64,000 nt of DNA, taken from NCBI RefSeq assembly GCF_002797445.1, contig NZ_PGEP01000001.1, positions 3,658,501 to 3,722,500 on the forward strand. The letters are read 5' to 3'. Shown here piece after piece: positions 43,495 to 52,587 of the stretch; the first letter of the stretch is position 1; each line of letters opens with the position of its first letter. The position numbers and the translations under genes are program-made. The stretch is from Acidovorax sp. 69. GTDB lineage: Bacteria; Pseudomonadota; Gammaproteobacteria; Burkholderiales; Burkholderiaceae_C. The notes under the pieces are model-generated. The model was not told the origin of the DNA. It was given only the letters and a program-made list of their open reading frames with translations, and made no database searches.

Positions 43495-44622
43495 GTGCAT
43501 AGGGTCCAACTTCACTACACACTCAGCCGCGATGCAGGCAATGCGCTGATCCGCAACCCACTGCCCGAGCTGCTGCAGGCCGTGGCCGAGCGCGGCTCCA
43601 TCTCGGGCGCAGCGCGCGCGCTCCATCTGTCTTACCGCCATGTCTGGGGCGCACTCAAGCGCTGGGAAGACCAGCTCGGCGGCGAACTGATCATCTGGGG
43701 CAAGGGCCAGTCGGCCCAGCTCAGCGAGTTCGGCACCAAGCTGCTGTGGGCCGAGCGCCAGGCCCAGGCGCGGCTGGCGCCACAGATCGCCGCGCTGCAT
43801 GCCGACCTGGAGCGCGCGTTTGCCGTGGCCTTCGACCCCAAGGCCCATGTACTCACCATGTACGCCAGCCACGACGATGCCCTGGTGGCCTTGCGCACAC
43901 ACGCTGCCACGCAGGCCGATGCCGGGGCATTGCATCTGGATATCCGATTCACCGGCAGTGTGGACGCGATCCGCGCGCTGAACGAAGGGCGTTGCACGCT
44001 GGCGGGTTTTCACACGGTGGAGCAACCCGCTGCCGACTCGTTGACAGCGCGCACCTACAAACCCCTTTTGCAGCCCGGGCTGCACAAGGTCATCGGCTTT
44101 GCCCAGCGCACACAGGGCCTCATCGTGGCGCCGGGTAACCCGCTCGGACTGGGCAGCCTGGCTGACGTAGCCCGCACCGGCGCCCGCTTCGTGAACCGGC
44201 CACTGGGCACAGGCACACGCGTGCTGCTCGATGACCTGCTGGCCCAGGCAGGCCTGGACGCCCAGGCCATCCAGGGCTATGCGCTCAATGAACCGTCACA
44301 CACTGCCGTGGCGCAGGCGGTGGTGGCAGGCGCAGCCGATGTGGGCATGGGTATTGAGGTCGCGGCGCGGGCCCGTGGGCTGGATTTTGTGCCACTGGTG
44401 CATGAGCGCTACCACCTGGCCTGCCTCAAAGCCAGCCTGGACCAGCCTGCCACGCAGGCCTTGCGCACTTTGCTGCAAACCCCCGAGTGGCGGGAGCATA
44501 TGCAGGCGCTGCCCGGCTACGCCCCCCTGCACTGCGGTGAGGTGCTGGCCATGAGCACCGTGCTGCCCTGGTGGCAGTTTGCGCGAAAAAAGCGCACGGC
44601 ACCGCCTAGGAACAAACCCTAA
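43495..44622 (+). CDS. ModE-HTH regulator with periplasmic-binding-protein-like effector domain
   Basis: A 375-residue regulator starting with GTG. The N-terminal winged helix (about 15-110: AERGSISGAARALHLSYRHVWGALK) closely resembles the ModE HTH; the C-terminal part (about 120-340) is a binding-protein-like fold (RFVNRPLGTGTRVLLDDLL; HTAVAQAVVAGAADVGMGIE) in place of TOBE domains. It is divergent from tupBCA and probably senses tungstate, molybdate or their cofactor. The last ~20 residues are basic. No ATG in frame upstream; the GTG lacks a strong ribosome-binding site. Confidence 0.87.
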   Translation: MHRVQLHYTLSRDAGNALIRNPLPELLQAVAERGSISGAARALHLSYRHVWGALKRWEDQLGGELIIWGKGQSAQLSEFGTKLLWAERQAQARLAPQIAALHADLERAFAVAFDPKAHVLTMYASHDDALVALRTHAATQADAGALHLDIRFTGSVDAIRALNEGRCTLAGFHTVEQPAADSLTARTYKPLLQPGLHKVIGFAQRTQGLIVAPGNPLGLGSLADVARTGARFVNRPLGTGTRVLLDDLLAQAGLDAQAIQGYALNEPSHTAVAQAVVAGAADVGMGIEVAARARGLDFVPLVHERYHLACLKASLDQPATQALRTLLQTPEWREHMQALPGYAPLHCGEVLAMSTVLPWWQFARKKRTAPPRNKP

Positions 44623-44803
44623 TTGCTACACATTTCATAGCTACAGAATGAGTGTTTGCTGAGGGATAACACCGTCACGCTGCTGTCAGACTCCGCCTAC
44701 AGTGCTCCGTAGAATCGCGCCGTTGTAAAAGTTTGTCGAGCCTTTGCGTCCACCGGCGCGCGGGCTGGCACGTCGTACGCACAGCCTTTTTATTGGAGAC
44801 ACC

Positions 44804-45424
44804 ATGCAGGCTCTATTGAAGTTATCAAGGGGGATCGACTGGCTTAACACCCAGGTCGGCAAATATGTGGTCTGGCTGATCCTGGCCTCCACCGTCATCA
44901 GCGGCGTGAACGCCGTGGTGCGCAAAGCCTTCAATATCAGTTCCAACGGTTTTCTGGAAGTCCAGTGGTACCTGTTTGCCGCTTCGTTCCTGCTGGCCGC
45001 TGGCTACACGCTGCTGCAGGGCGAGCACGTCAAGGTGGACGTGATCTCCAGCCGCTTCTCCAAGCGCAACCAGATCTGGATCGACGTGTTTGGCTACATC
45101 GTCTTCCTCACGCCCATGTGCCTAGCCGTGCTCTGGTATGGCATTCCCTTTTTCACCCGCGCCCTGGCGTCGGGCGAGATGTCCAACAATGCGGGCGGCT
45201 TGATCCGCTGGCCCGTGTACCTGGTGATGCCGCTGGGCTTTGCGCTGCTGTGGCTGCAAGGCATCTCGGAGTTGATCAAGCGCCTGGGTTTCCTGCAGGG
45301 CCTGATCGAAGACCCCACCGTCAAGAAAGTCGAGAAGACGGCAGAAGAAGAACTGGCTGAATCCATCCGCAACCTGGCCGAAGCGGCCAAGGGCAACGGC
45401 AAGAACAAGACCGAAGCCGTCTGA
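44804..45424 (+). CDS. dctQ: TRAP transporter small permease (DctQ)
   Basis: A 206-residue protein with four membrane helices in the DctQ layout; the third-helix region reads HVKVDVISSRFSKRNQIWIDV, typical of the family. A charged C-terminal tail (EKTAEEELAESIRNLAE) follows. The start at 44804 has GGAGA 5 bp upstream; an in-frame 44744 codon is unlikely. It is followed after 14 bp by the large permease. Together they import an organic anion using a sodium gradient. Confidence 0.9.
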   Translation: MQALLKLSRGIDWLNTQVGKYVVWLILASTVISGVNAVVRKAFNISSNGFLEVQWYLFAASFLLAAGYTLLQGEHVKVDVISSRFSKRNQIWIDVFGYIVFLTPMCLAVLWYGIPFFTRALASGEMSNNAGGLIRWPVYLVMPLGFALLWLQGISELIKRLGFLQGLIEDPTVKKVEKTAEEELAESIRNLAEAAKGNGKNKTEAV

Positions 45425-45438
45425 GCGGAGCACACACC

Positions 45439-47229
45439 ATGGAATTTCTCACCCACAACCTTGCCCCCATCATGTTCGCGGGGCTCATCTGCTTCTTGCT
45501 GGTGGGCTTCCCAGTCGCCTTCAGCCTGGGCGCCTGCGGACTGTTCTTCGCCTTCATCGGCATTGAACTGAACGTGCTTCCCGAAGCCCTGCTGCAAGCC
45601 GTGCCGCTGCGCATCTTCGGCATCATGCAGAACGACACCCTGCTGGCCATTCCGTTCTTCACGCTCATGGGGCTCATATTGGAGCGAAGCGGAATGGCGG
45701 AAGATCTGCTGGACACCATTGGTCAGCTCTTCGGCCCCATCCGTGGTGGCCTGGCACTGGCCGTGATCTTCGTCGGTGCGCTGCTCGCAGCCACCACCGG
45801 CGTGGTCGCTGCATCGGTGATCTCGATGGGCCTGATCTCTCTGCCCATCATGCTGCGCTATGGCTATGACCGACGCCTGGCAGCGGGGGTGATTGCCGCC
45901 TCCGGCACGCTGGCGCAGATCATTCCACCCTCGTTGGTGCTCATCATCATTGCCGACCAGATGGGTCGCAGCGTTGGCGACATGTACAAGGGCGCTTTTC
46001 TGCCGGGATTGATGCTCACCGGGTTTTACGCGCTATACGTCGTCCTGCTGGCCATCTTCAAACCTCAATGGGTGCCTGCCATCCCCCCCGAAGCGCGTAC
46101 GCTCCGGGGCGACAACGGCAAGAGCGGTGTGCCATCCCTGCTGGTGTTGACCGGCATCTGCGTGGCCGCATCGATCTATGTGGCCAAGAACATGCCCGCC
46201 CTGCACACCTGGTGGTCTGGTGAAACCGTGGACAGCGTGGCGCTGGACGAAACCATCGTGGTCTCGATGTGTTTTGGCGTGGCATTGGCCTTCGTCGCTG
46301 CGAGCATCAACAAGATCGCCCGCCTGGGCCTGCTCTCCCGTGCAGCCGAGCGTGTGACCTTTGTGCTGATCCCGCCGCTGCTGCTGATTTTCCTGGTGCT
46401 GGGCACCATCTTCCTGGGCGTGGCAACCCCCACCGAAGGCGGCGCCATGGGCGCGCTGGGCGCCGGCATCATGGCCATCATCCGTGGTCGGCTCTCCATT
46501 TCTTTGCTCAAGCAAGCTGTCACCACCACCACCAAGCTCTCGTGTTTTGTGGTGTTCATCCTGGTGGGTGCGACCATGTTCGGCCTGACGTTCCAGGGCG
46601 TGGACGGCCCGCTGTGGGTGGAGCACCTGCTGACCGGCCTGCCCGGTGGCCAGCTGGGGTTCCTGATCGTCGTGAACATCATGGTGTTCTTCCTGGCGTT
46701 CTTCCTGGACTTCTTCGAACTGTCCTTCATCGTCGTGCCCCTGCTGGCCCCTGTGGCTCACAAGCTGGGCATCGACCTGATCTGGTTTGGCGTGCTGCTG
46801 GCCGTGAACATGCAGACCTCGTTCATGCACCCACCGTTCGGCTTTGCGCTGTTCTACCTGCGCAGCGTGGCTCCGGCGAAGGAGTACATGGACAAGGTCA
46901 CCAAGAAGATGATTGCGCCCGTGACCACCACCCAGATCTACTGGGGCGCCATTCCCTTCCTGTGCATCCAGTTGCTGATGGTGGGCTTGATCATTGCCTT
47001 CCCAGGCATCGTCTCCAACGGCCTGGACAAGACCGAGGTCTATGACCTCGACAAGGTCCGCATGGAAATGGAAGCCACCATGCCCGACGCCGCCGGAGCG
47101 CCCGAGGCCACAGACCCTACGGCAGGCATGGAAGGCAGCGGTGCAACGCCCGATGCTGCAGCCCCAGCAGCGACGACAGACGACCCCTTGAAAGCCTTGC
47201 AGGACTCGATGGCCAACGAGAAGAAGTGA
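45439..47229 (+). CDS. dctM: TRAP transporter large permease (DctM) of extended type
   Basis: A 596-residue permease, longer than the ~430-residue classic DctM because of an insert (about residues 205-295) and a Pro/Ala/Thr-rich C-terminal tail (about 535-596). DctM patterns include GLILERSGMAEDLL, IPPSLVLIIIADQMGRSVGDMYKGAFLPG and FLDFFELSFIVVPLLAPV. Such long forms occur in the mannitol/chloroaromatic-type TRAP group. A strong terminator follows at 47272. Confidence 0.93.
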   Translation: MEFLTHNLAPIMFAGLICFLLVGFPVAFSLGACGLFFAFIGIELNVLPEALLQAVPLRIFGIMQNDTLLAIPFFTLMGLILERSGMAEDLLDTIGQLFGPIRGGLALAVIFVGALLAATTGVVAASVISMGLISLPIMLRYGYDRRLAAGVIAASGTLAQIIPPSLVLIIIADQMGRSVGDMYKGAFLPGLMLTGFYALYVVLLAIFKPQWVPAIPPEARTLRGDNGKSGVPSLLVLTGICVAASIYVAKNMPALHTWWSGETVDSVALDETIVVSMCFGVALAFVAASINKIARLGLLSRAAERVTFVLIPPLLLIFLVLGTIFLGVATPTEGGAMGALGAGIMAIIRGRLSISLLKQAVTTTTKLSCFVVFILVGATMFGLTFQGVDGPLWVEHLLTGLPGGQLGFLIVVNIMVFFLAFFLDFFELSFIVVPLLAPVAHKLGIDLIWFGVLLAVNMQTSFMHPPFGFALFYLRSVAPAKEYMDKVTKKMIAPVTTTQIYWGAIPFLCIQLLMVGLIIAFPGIVSNGLDKTEVYDLDKVRMEMEATMPDAAGAPEATDPTAGMEGSGATPDAAAPAATTDDPLKALQDSMANEKK

Positions 47230-47271
47230 TCGATTGCAAGGGCTGCTGAACGCCGCCCTGCGATACAACCG

Positions 47272-47307
47272 AAAGCCCTTGCAGATGCGATCTGCAGGGG
47301 CTTTTTT
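47272..47307 (+). terminator. Intrinsic terminator after dctM
   Basis: AAGCCCTTGCAGA and TCTGCAGGGGCTT pair around TGCGA and are followed by a T run (GCTTTTTT). Confidence 0.9.
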
Positions 47308-47711
47308 CATGGGCAGCGGCGTTCGGTAGCGACGGGCCGTCGCAGCGTTTGTTCGCGCAGACTGACCGCCTGGAACTGCGGCGTACGCGCCTGCCGGGTC
47401 CACCGCAGACCTAGCAGCCTATTGGGTGCTGCCTTGACGGGCAAGAGGGCACCTTGAGAGACAAGGCACGCCAAAACCGCATGGCTAAAAGATGCAATGC
47501 CCAAAGCACAAAGCACCACAAAGGCCGCACAACGGCCGACCCGAAAGCCATCAAAGGGGCCGTGAGCCACACAACTCCGCGCACAGCCTGCGTGTTCCTC
47601 AGAGCACAGGACGCCGCGCCCCGTTCAAAGCCACAGAGAAACACGGGACGAAGCGCCGTGTGGCCAACGGCACCGCCCAAGCTCACCGGCTTGAGGAAGA
47701 ACACGCGTGCA
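47308..47711. other. Non-coding stretch between convergent TRAP transcripts
   Basis: About 400 bp between two terminators. Open frames here overlap the terminators, are Arg/Pro-rich or are poorly composed; none is convincing. No tRNA, repeat or promoter was recognised. Confidence 0.5.
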
Positions 47712-47744
47712 TAAAAAAACCCGCCAGGCAAGCCGGGCGGGTTG
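47712..47744 (-). terminator. Intrinsic terminator after dctP
   Basis: On the minus strand AACCCGCC and GGCGGGTT form a stem, followed by a run of T (A7 on the plus strand at 47713-47719). It lies 35 bp after the dctP stop. Confidence 0.8.
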
Positions 47745-47778
47745 ATGGTCCAGAGCGGCTTTCGCCGCCTTGTCCTCG

Positions 47779-48861
47779 TTAGATCTTTTGCGCGGACATG
47801 AAGGTGTCGTAGCGCGCTTCAGCAAAGCGGAACCACAGGATCTGGTCGCGCTGGAATGCACGCATGTCGGCGTAGATCTTCTTCCACTCGGGGCTCTTCT
47901 TGTCGTTTTCTGCGAACACTTCCATCGAGGCCTTGAACGAAGCGTCCATCACGGCTTGCGAGAATGGCAGCACCTTGGTCTTGGCGGCCACCAGTTGCTT
48001 GAGGGCCGTGGGGTTCAGTGCATCGTACTTGGCCAGCATGTCCACGTGCGCCACATTGGTTGCCGCTTCAACGATGGCCTTGTTCTCAGCCGACAGACCG
48101 TCGAACGCCTTTTGGTTGACGAAGAAGTCCACTTCAGGACCGCCTTCCCACCAGCCGGGGTAGTAATAGAAAGGAGCGACCTTGTTGAAGCCCAGCTTCT
48201 GGTCGTCGTATGGACCCACCCACTCAGCGGCATCCAGCGTGCCCTTTTCGAGGGCTTGGTAGATTTCGCCGCCAGGGATGCTTTGTGGCACAGCGCCCAG
48301 CTTCTGCATCACTTCGCCGATCAGGCCGCCGCCCAGGCGCATCTTCATGCCCTTGAAGTCTGCGGGGGACTTGATTTCCTTGCGGAACCAACCACCCATT
48401 TGTGTACCCGTGTTGCCACCGGCAAAGCTGAGCATGTTGTAGGCGCTGTAGAACTCGTTCATGAGCTTGCGGCCGTTGCCATGCAGCATCCACGCGTTCA
48501 TCTGGCGGGCATTGAAGCCAAATGGCACTGCCGAGCCCAGCGCAAACGCGGGGTTCTTGCCGTAGAAGTAATAAGGCACCGTGTGTGCCATTTCCACGGT
48601 GCCTTGCTGCACGCCATCCACCACGCCGAAGGGAGGCATCAACTCGCCACCCGCGTGCACGGAGATTTCAAACTTGCCACCCGACATGGCCTTGACAGCC
48701 TTGGAGAACACATCAGCGCCGCCAAAAATGGTGTCCAGCGACTTGGGGAAGCTGGAGGCCAGACGCCAGCGAATGGCGGCCTGGGCGTGGACGGCGGGCG
48801 CAGCGCCTGCAGCCAGCACACCGGCGATGCCAGCGTGCTTGATGATTGAACGACGATCCAT
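47779..48861 (-). CDS. dctP: TRAP transporter substrate-binding protein (DctP)
   Basis: A 360-residue TRAP binding protein with a signal peptide (MDRRSIIKHAGIAGVLAAGA, an RR motif; cleavage near HAQA). Mature start IRWRLASSFPKSLDTIFGGA and patches MRLGGGLIGEVMQKLGAVPQ and WVGPYDDQKLGFNKVAPFYY match the mannitol/chloroaromatic-type TRAP group. It presumably serves the DctQM permeases, but it lies convergent to them rather than in the same operon. The start at 48861 has GGAGAG upstream; the frame open to 48924 is not needed. Confidence 0.9.
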   Translation of the reverse strand: MDRRSIIKHAGIAGVLAAGAAPAVHAQAAIRWRLASSFPKSLDTIFGGADVFSKAVKAMSGGKFEISVHAGGELMPPFGVVDGVQQGTVEMAHTVPYYFYGKNPAFALGSAVPFGFNARQMNAWMLHGNGRKLMNEFYSAYNMLSFAGGNTGTQMGGWFRKEIKSPADFKGMKMRLGGGLIGEVMQKLGAVPQSIPGGEIYQALEKGTLDAAEWVGPYDDQKLGFNKVAPFYYYPGWWEGGPEVDFFVNQKAFDGLSAENKAIVEAATNVAHVDMLAKYDALNPTALKQLVAAKTKVLPFSQAVMDASFKASMEVFAENDKKSPEWKKIYADMRAFQRDQILWFRFAEARYDTFMSAQKI

Positions 48862-49118
48862 GAGGTTCTCTCCGATATATTGATTGCAAAACTTGGGCAG
48901 CACGCGTTGTGCACAGCAAGCCAAGAACTCGTTTCAGCCGAGGGACATTGTAGGAACATGCCCCCCCATACTTTTGCGGGTTTTCCCGCGAAATCGGGGC
49001 TCGACCATGCACTCTCAGGGTTCTGCAAGCATCCGCGCGACAACTCAGCAAAAACCAACGCGCACGCCGCGGTGACGCGCTGCCAGGCAGCAGCCTCAAG
49101 CCACCTCGTCAATGGCTC

Positions 49119-51010
49119 TCAGGCTGCGCTTTTTGCCAGAAAACGGGCGGCGATCGACGCACGAATACCCGCCGCATCCAGCCCCTGCAACGACAGCAGT
49201 TTGGCAGGATCACCGTGCTCAATGAACACATCGGCCAAGCCCAGTTGCAGCACGGGACGCACGATGCCCATGGCGTTGAGCGCCTCGGTCACTGCGCTTC
49301 CTGCGCCACCCATGATGGCGCCCTCTTCGAGCGTGACCAGCGCATCATGGCGCTCAGCCACGTCACGCAGCAGGGCCTCGTCGATGGGTTTGGCCCAGCG
49401 CATGTTGACCACGGTGGCATCGAGCGACTCGGCCGCCTGCAGTGCTGGATACAACAAGGTACCAAACGACAGGATGGCAATACGTGGTGCCTTGGTGTCT
49501 GTGCCTGTGCGCTCGCGCCGGATCTCGCCCTTGCCCAACGGCAGGCTGTCGAGACCCGCCAGCGGCGCCACGCCAGCACCGCTGCCACGCGGGTAGCGCA
49601 CCGCCACGGGGTGGTCCTGCTCGAAGGCGCTGCTGAGCAACTGGCGGCATTCACGCTCGTCGGCAGGACATGCCATGCTCATGTTCGGAATGCAGCGCAC
49701 AAAGGGAATGTCGTAGGCGCCCGCATGGGTCGCACCATCGGCCCCCACCAGCCCAGCGCGGTCCAGCGCAAACACCACGGGCAGGTTCTGCAGGGCCACG
49801 TCGTGAATCAGCTGGTCATAGCCACGCTGCAGGAAGGTCGAGTAGATCGCCACCACGGGCTTGACGCCTTCGCAGGCCATGCCGGCAGCGAACGTCACGG
49901 CATGCTGCTCGGCGATGCCGACGTCGTAGTAGCGGTCCGGAAAACGCTTTTCGAACTCGACCATGCCCGAGCCTTCACGCATGGCGGGCGTGATGCCCAC
50001 CAGGCGCTCGTCGTGCGCGGCCATGTCGCACAACCACTGGCCAAACACCTGGGTGAAGGTCTGCTTGGGGGCGTGGCAGGCTTGGTCAGTCCCACGCTGG
50101 GGTCGAACTTGCCCGGGCCATGGTAGGCCACGGGGTCGGCCTCGGCCAGCTTGTAGCCCTGGCCCTTCTTGGTGACCACATGCAGGAATTGCGGGCCCTT
50201 GAGGCTTTTGATGTTTTCGAGCGTAGGGATCAGCGAATCAAGGTCGTGCCCATCGATAGGCCCGATGTAATTGAAGCCGAACTTCTCGAACAGCGTGGCG
50301 GGCACCACCATGCCCTTGGCCTGCTGCTCGAAACGTTTGGCCAGCTCCAGCAGCGGCGGCACGGGGCGCAACACGGTCTTGCCGACGTTCTTGGCGGCGG
50401 CGTAGAACTGCCCGCTCATGAGCTGAGCCAGATAGCGGTTGAGCGCTCCCACGGGCGGGCTGATGCTCATGTCGTTGTCGTTGAGCACCACCAGCAGGTT
50501 GGCGTCGGCAACGCCCCCGTTGTTGAGCGCCTCGAACGCCATGCCTGCGCTCATGGCACCGTCACCAATAATGGCCACGGCGTGCCGGTTCTCGCCCTTG
50601 CGCTTGGCAGCCAAGGCCATGCCCAGGGCCGCCGAGATGCTGGTGCTCGAATGCGCCGTACCGAAGGTGTCGTAAATGCTCTCAGCCCGCTGCGGAAATC
50701 CCGAGATGCCGCCCAGCTGACGCAAGGTGTGCATACGGTCACGGCGGCCCGTCAGGATCTTGTGTGGATAGGTCTGGTGGCCCACATCCCACACCAGGCG
50801 GTCTTCGGGGGTGTTGAAGACGTGGTGCAGCGCCACAGTCAGCTCCACCGTCCCCAGATTGGAGCTCAGGTGCCCGCCGGTCTGCGAGACGCTTTCGATC
50901 ACAAACCCGCGCAGCTCGGCGGCCAAGGCCTTGAGGTCTGCCCGCGAGAGCTGGCGCAAATCTGCCGGGTCATTGATGGTCTGCAACAGGGGAAAGGATG
51001 TCGTGGACAT
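49119..51010 (-). pseudogene. dxs: 1-deoxy-D-xylulose-5-phosphate synthase, frame broken by one apparent missing base
   Basis: Two overlapping frames together encode DXS. The N-terminal part (from 51010) has the thiamine-site His (GGHLSSNLG) and the GDG...NN motif ([16 protein letters not shown]). The C-terminal part (frame ending at 49119) has [17 protein letters not shown] and [14 protein letters not shown]. The switch falls in a run of five G at 50067-50071 (C on the coding strand); with one more C the reading continues [17 protein letters not shown] and gives 630 residues, the normal DXS length. dxs is normally essential for isoprenoid synthesis, so a sequencing error in the homopolymer is more likely than a real loss. 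Confidence 0.9.
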
Positions 51011-51020
51011 TTACTATTTT

Positions 51021-51060
51021 TTTGATAGCTACCAGCGCTTTATATACAAGCGCAAGAGGC
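51021..51060. repeat. Dispersed short repeat in the dxs leader
   Basis: TTTGATAGCTACCAGCGCTT, then TATATAC and AAGCGC. GCGCTT/AAGCGC form a stem just upstream of the dxs start. Same family as the copies at 41901 and 53909. Confidence 0.55.
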
Positions 51061-51135
51061 CAGTTAGACATTTATTTCATTGCAACGATGCAAGGACTCG
51101 GCATGGCGGGGCGAGCGGATCGATCGACACCCCGC

Positions 51136-52080
51136 TCAAAACGAGCGGCGCACCACCATGTCTGCCAGCGCTGCCAGCGCACGGGTATCGGGCAGGCCAC
51201 AGCGGCCGAGCGCCGCATGCGCTTCACCCAGGAGCTCCTGGGCGTAGGCCTGAGCCCGCGTGAGGCCCAGCAACGACACATAGGTCGGCTTGTCAGCCGC
51301 AGCATCCTTGCCAGCCGTCTTGCCCAGCGTGGCCGAATCGGCCACCACGTCAAGGATGTCATCGACCACCTGGAACGCCAGCCCCATGGCTGCACCGTAG
51401 TCAGACAGCGCCTGATACGCAACCCCTGCGGCATGGCCGCACGCGGCACCCATGAGCACGCTGCCCTGCAGCAACGCGCCAGTCTTGAGGCGGTGCATCT
51501 GGCGCAACTGGTCTTCCGTCAGCGCCAGGCCCACACTGGCCAGATCGATCGCCTGCCCGCCAGCCATGCCAGCCGAGCCTGCGGCGCGCGCCAGCAGCCG
51601 GCACAGGGTCGCCTGGGTGTCGGCCGGGATGTCAGAGCTTTCAGGCGCAAGCAGCTCGAACGCAAACGCCTGCAGGGCATCGCCCGCCAGCAACGCCTGG
51701 GCCTCGCCAAACTGCACATGCACCGTGGGTTTGCCACGGCGCAGCACGTCGTTGTCCATGCAGGGCATGTCGTCATGCACCAGCGAGTAGGCGTGGATCA
51801 ACTCCACCGCACAGGCTGCACGCAGCGCGGCATCGTCAAACACCGCTGCGATGGCCGCACCACTGCGCATGGCCTCGTAAGCCGCCAGCACCAGCAAGGG
51901 CCGCAGGCGCTTGCCGCCATCGAGCACGGCGTAGCGCATGGCATCACCCAGCCCGGCGGGAGCACCGTCGCCCACCCATTGCGACAACGCCTGCTCCACA
52001 CGGGCGAGATGGTTCTGGCTCCACGGTGTGACGTCAAAGGGCTGATTCGAGGAAGATGACAAAGTGGGCACCGCGCTCAT
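51136..52080 (-). CDS. ispA: Farnesyl/geranyl diphosphate synthase IspA
   Basis: A 314-residue short-chain prenyl diphosphate synthase. The first Asp-rich motif is DDMPCMD, the second DDILD (in [10 protein letters not shown]), and the substrate region GGKRLRP is near the N terminus. It condenses IPP with DMAPP/GPP to FPP. The start at 52080 overlaps the xseB stop (ATGA). The order xseB-ispA-dxs is the common betaproteobacterial arrangement and links exonuclease VII to isoprenoid synthesis. Confidence 0.94.
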   Translation of the reverse strand: MSAVPTLSSSSNQPFDVTPWSQNHLARVEQALSQWVGDGAPAGLGDAMRYAVLDGGKRLRPLLVLAAYEAMRSGAAIAAVFDDAALRAACAVELIHAYSLVHDDMPCMDNDVLRRGKPTVHVQFGEAQALLAGDALQAFAFELLAPESSDIPADTQATLCRLLARAAGSAGMAGGQAIDLASVGLALTEDQLRQMHRLKTGALLQGSVLMGAACGHAAGVAYQALSDYGAAMGLAFQVVDDILDVVADSATLGKTAGKDAAADKPTYVSLLGLTRAQAYAQELLGEAHAALGRCGLPDTRALAALADMVVRRSF

Positions 52081-52319
52081 TCCTGGGTCCATGGTTGCAG
52101 TTGCCCTTCGTCCAGCACCTTGATCTGGTCCTGCACGGCATCCAGCCGCTGGCGGCAGAACGCCAGCAGCGTAGCGCCCCGCTGATAGCCCGCCAGCATC
52201 TGGTCCAGCGGCAACTGGCCAGATTCAATGCGGGCCACGAGTTGCTCCAGCTCTTCCAACGCCGCCTCGTAGCTGGCGGGTTCGGCAACGGGAGCAGATT
52301 TTGCGGAGGCCTTTGGCAT
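52077..52319 (-). CDS. xseB: Exodeoxyribonuclease VII small subunit XseB
   Basis: An 80-residue helical protein. The family core runs [33 protein letters not shown], the XseB coiled-coil pattern. It joins XseA to form exonuclease VII, which degrades single-stranded DNA. The start at 52319 opens MPKASAKS before the core; a frame extending upstream is not conserved. First gene of xseB-ispA-dxs. Confidence 0.92.
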   Translation of the reverse strand: MPKASAKSAPVAEPASYEAALEELEQLVARIESGQLPLDQMLAGYQRGATLLAFCRQRLDAVQDQIKVLDEGQLQPWTQE

Positions 52320-52472
52320 GGAGGGGGCAGCAGAGCGTGGGTGAAAAACCGGTGATTTTAGGCGCTCCGGTAAGCCGCGGGTGTCAGACGCCGCCCGATC
52401 CGTAACATCTCCTATTTGTGGAACCGATGTTTTCAATACACGTATCTGGGATGCGGGAATAACCCCACCGCC

Positions 52473-52525
52473 TATAATCCCATTCCTCTCGGGCCGGCTA
52501 GTCACCTCTAGCCGGTTTCTTTTTT
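52473..52525 (+). promoter_or_regulatory. Promoter-like element followed by an early intrinsic terminator
   Basis: A TATAAT (52473-52478) is followed within 15 bp by a perfect 8-bp stem CCGGCTAG/CTAGCCGG (52494-52515) and TTTCTTTTTT. It lies 60-115 bp before the Rieske oxygenase start. It could be an attenuator or the end of a very short RNA. The -35 region is weak. Confidence 0.5.
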
Positions 52526-52587
52526 CTGGATGCGCTCCGGCGCACCTCCCGCACTTCCCTGTGGGGAGTCTTTAGGTCAGGTCACCC

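Noticed and set aside
47411-47731. A 106-codon minus-strand frame between the TRAP transcripts
   Set aside because: It starts inside the dctP terminator, has unusual composition and no ribosome-binding site.
48976-48989. GCGGG-TTTT-CCCGC hairpin upstream of dctP as a dxs terminator
   Set aside because: On the minus strand it is followed by A rather than T residues, so it does not fit an intrinsic terminator.
50048-50090. Programmed frameshifting in dxs
   Set aside because: The C5 run has no usual slippery heptamer with a following structure, and dxs is not known to need a frameshift. A missing base is simpler.
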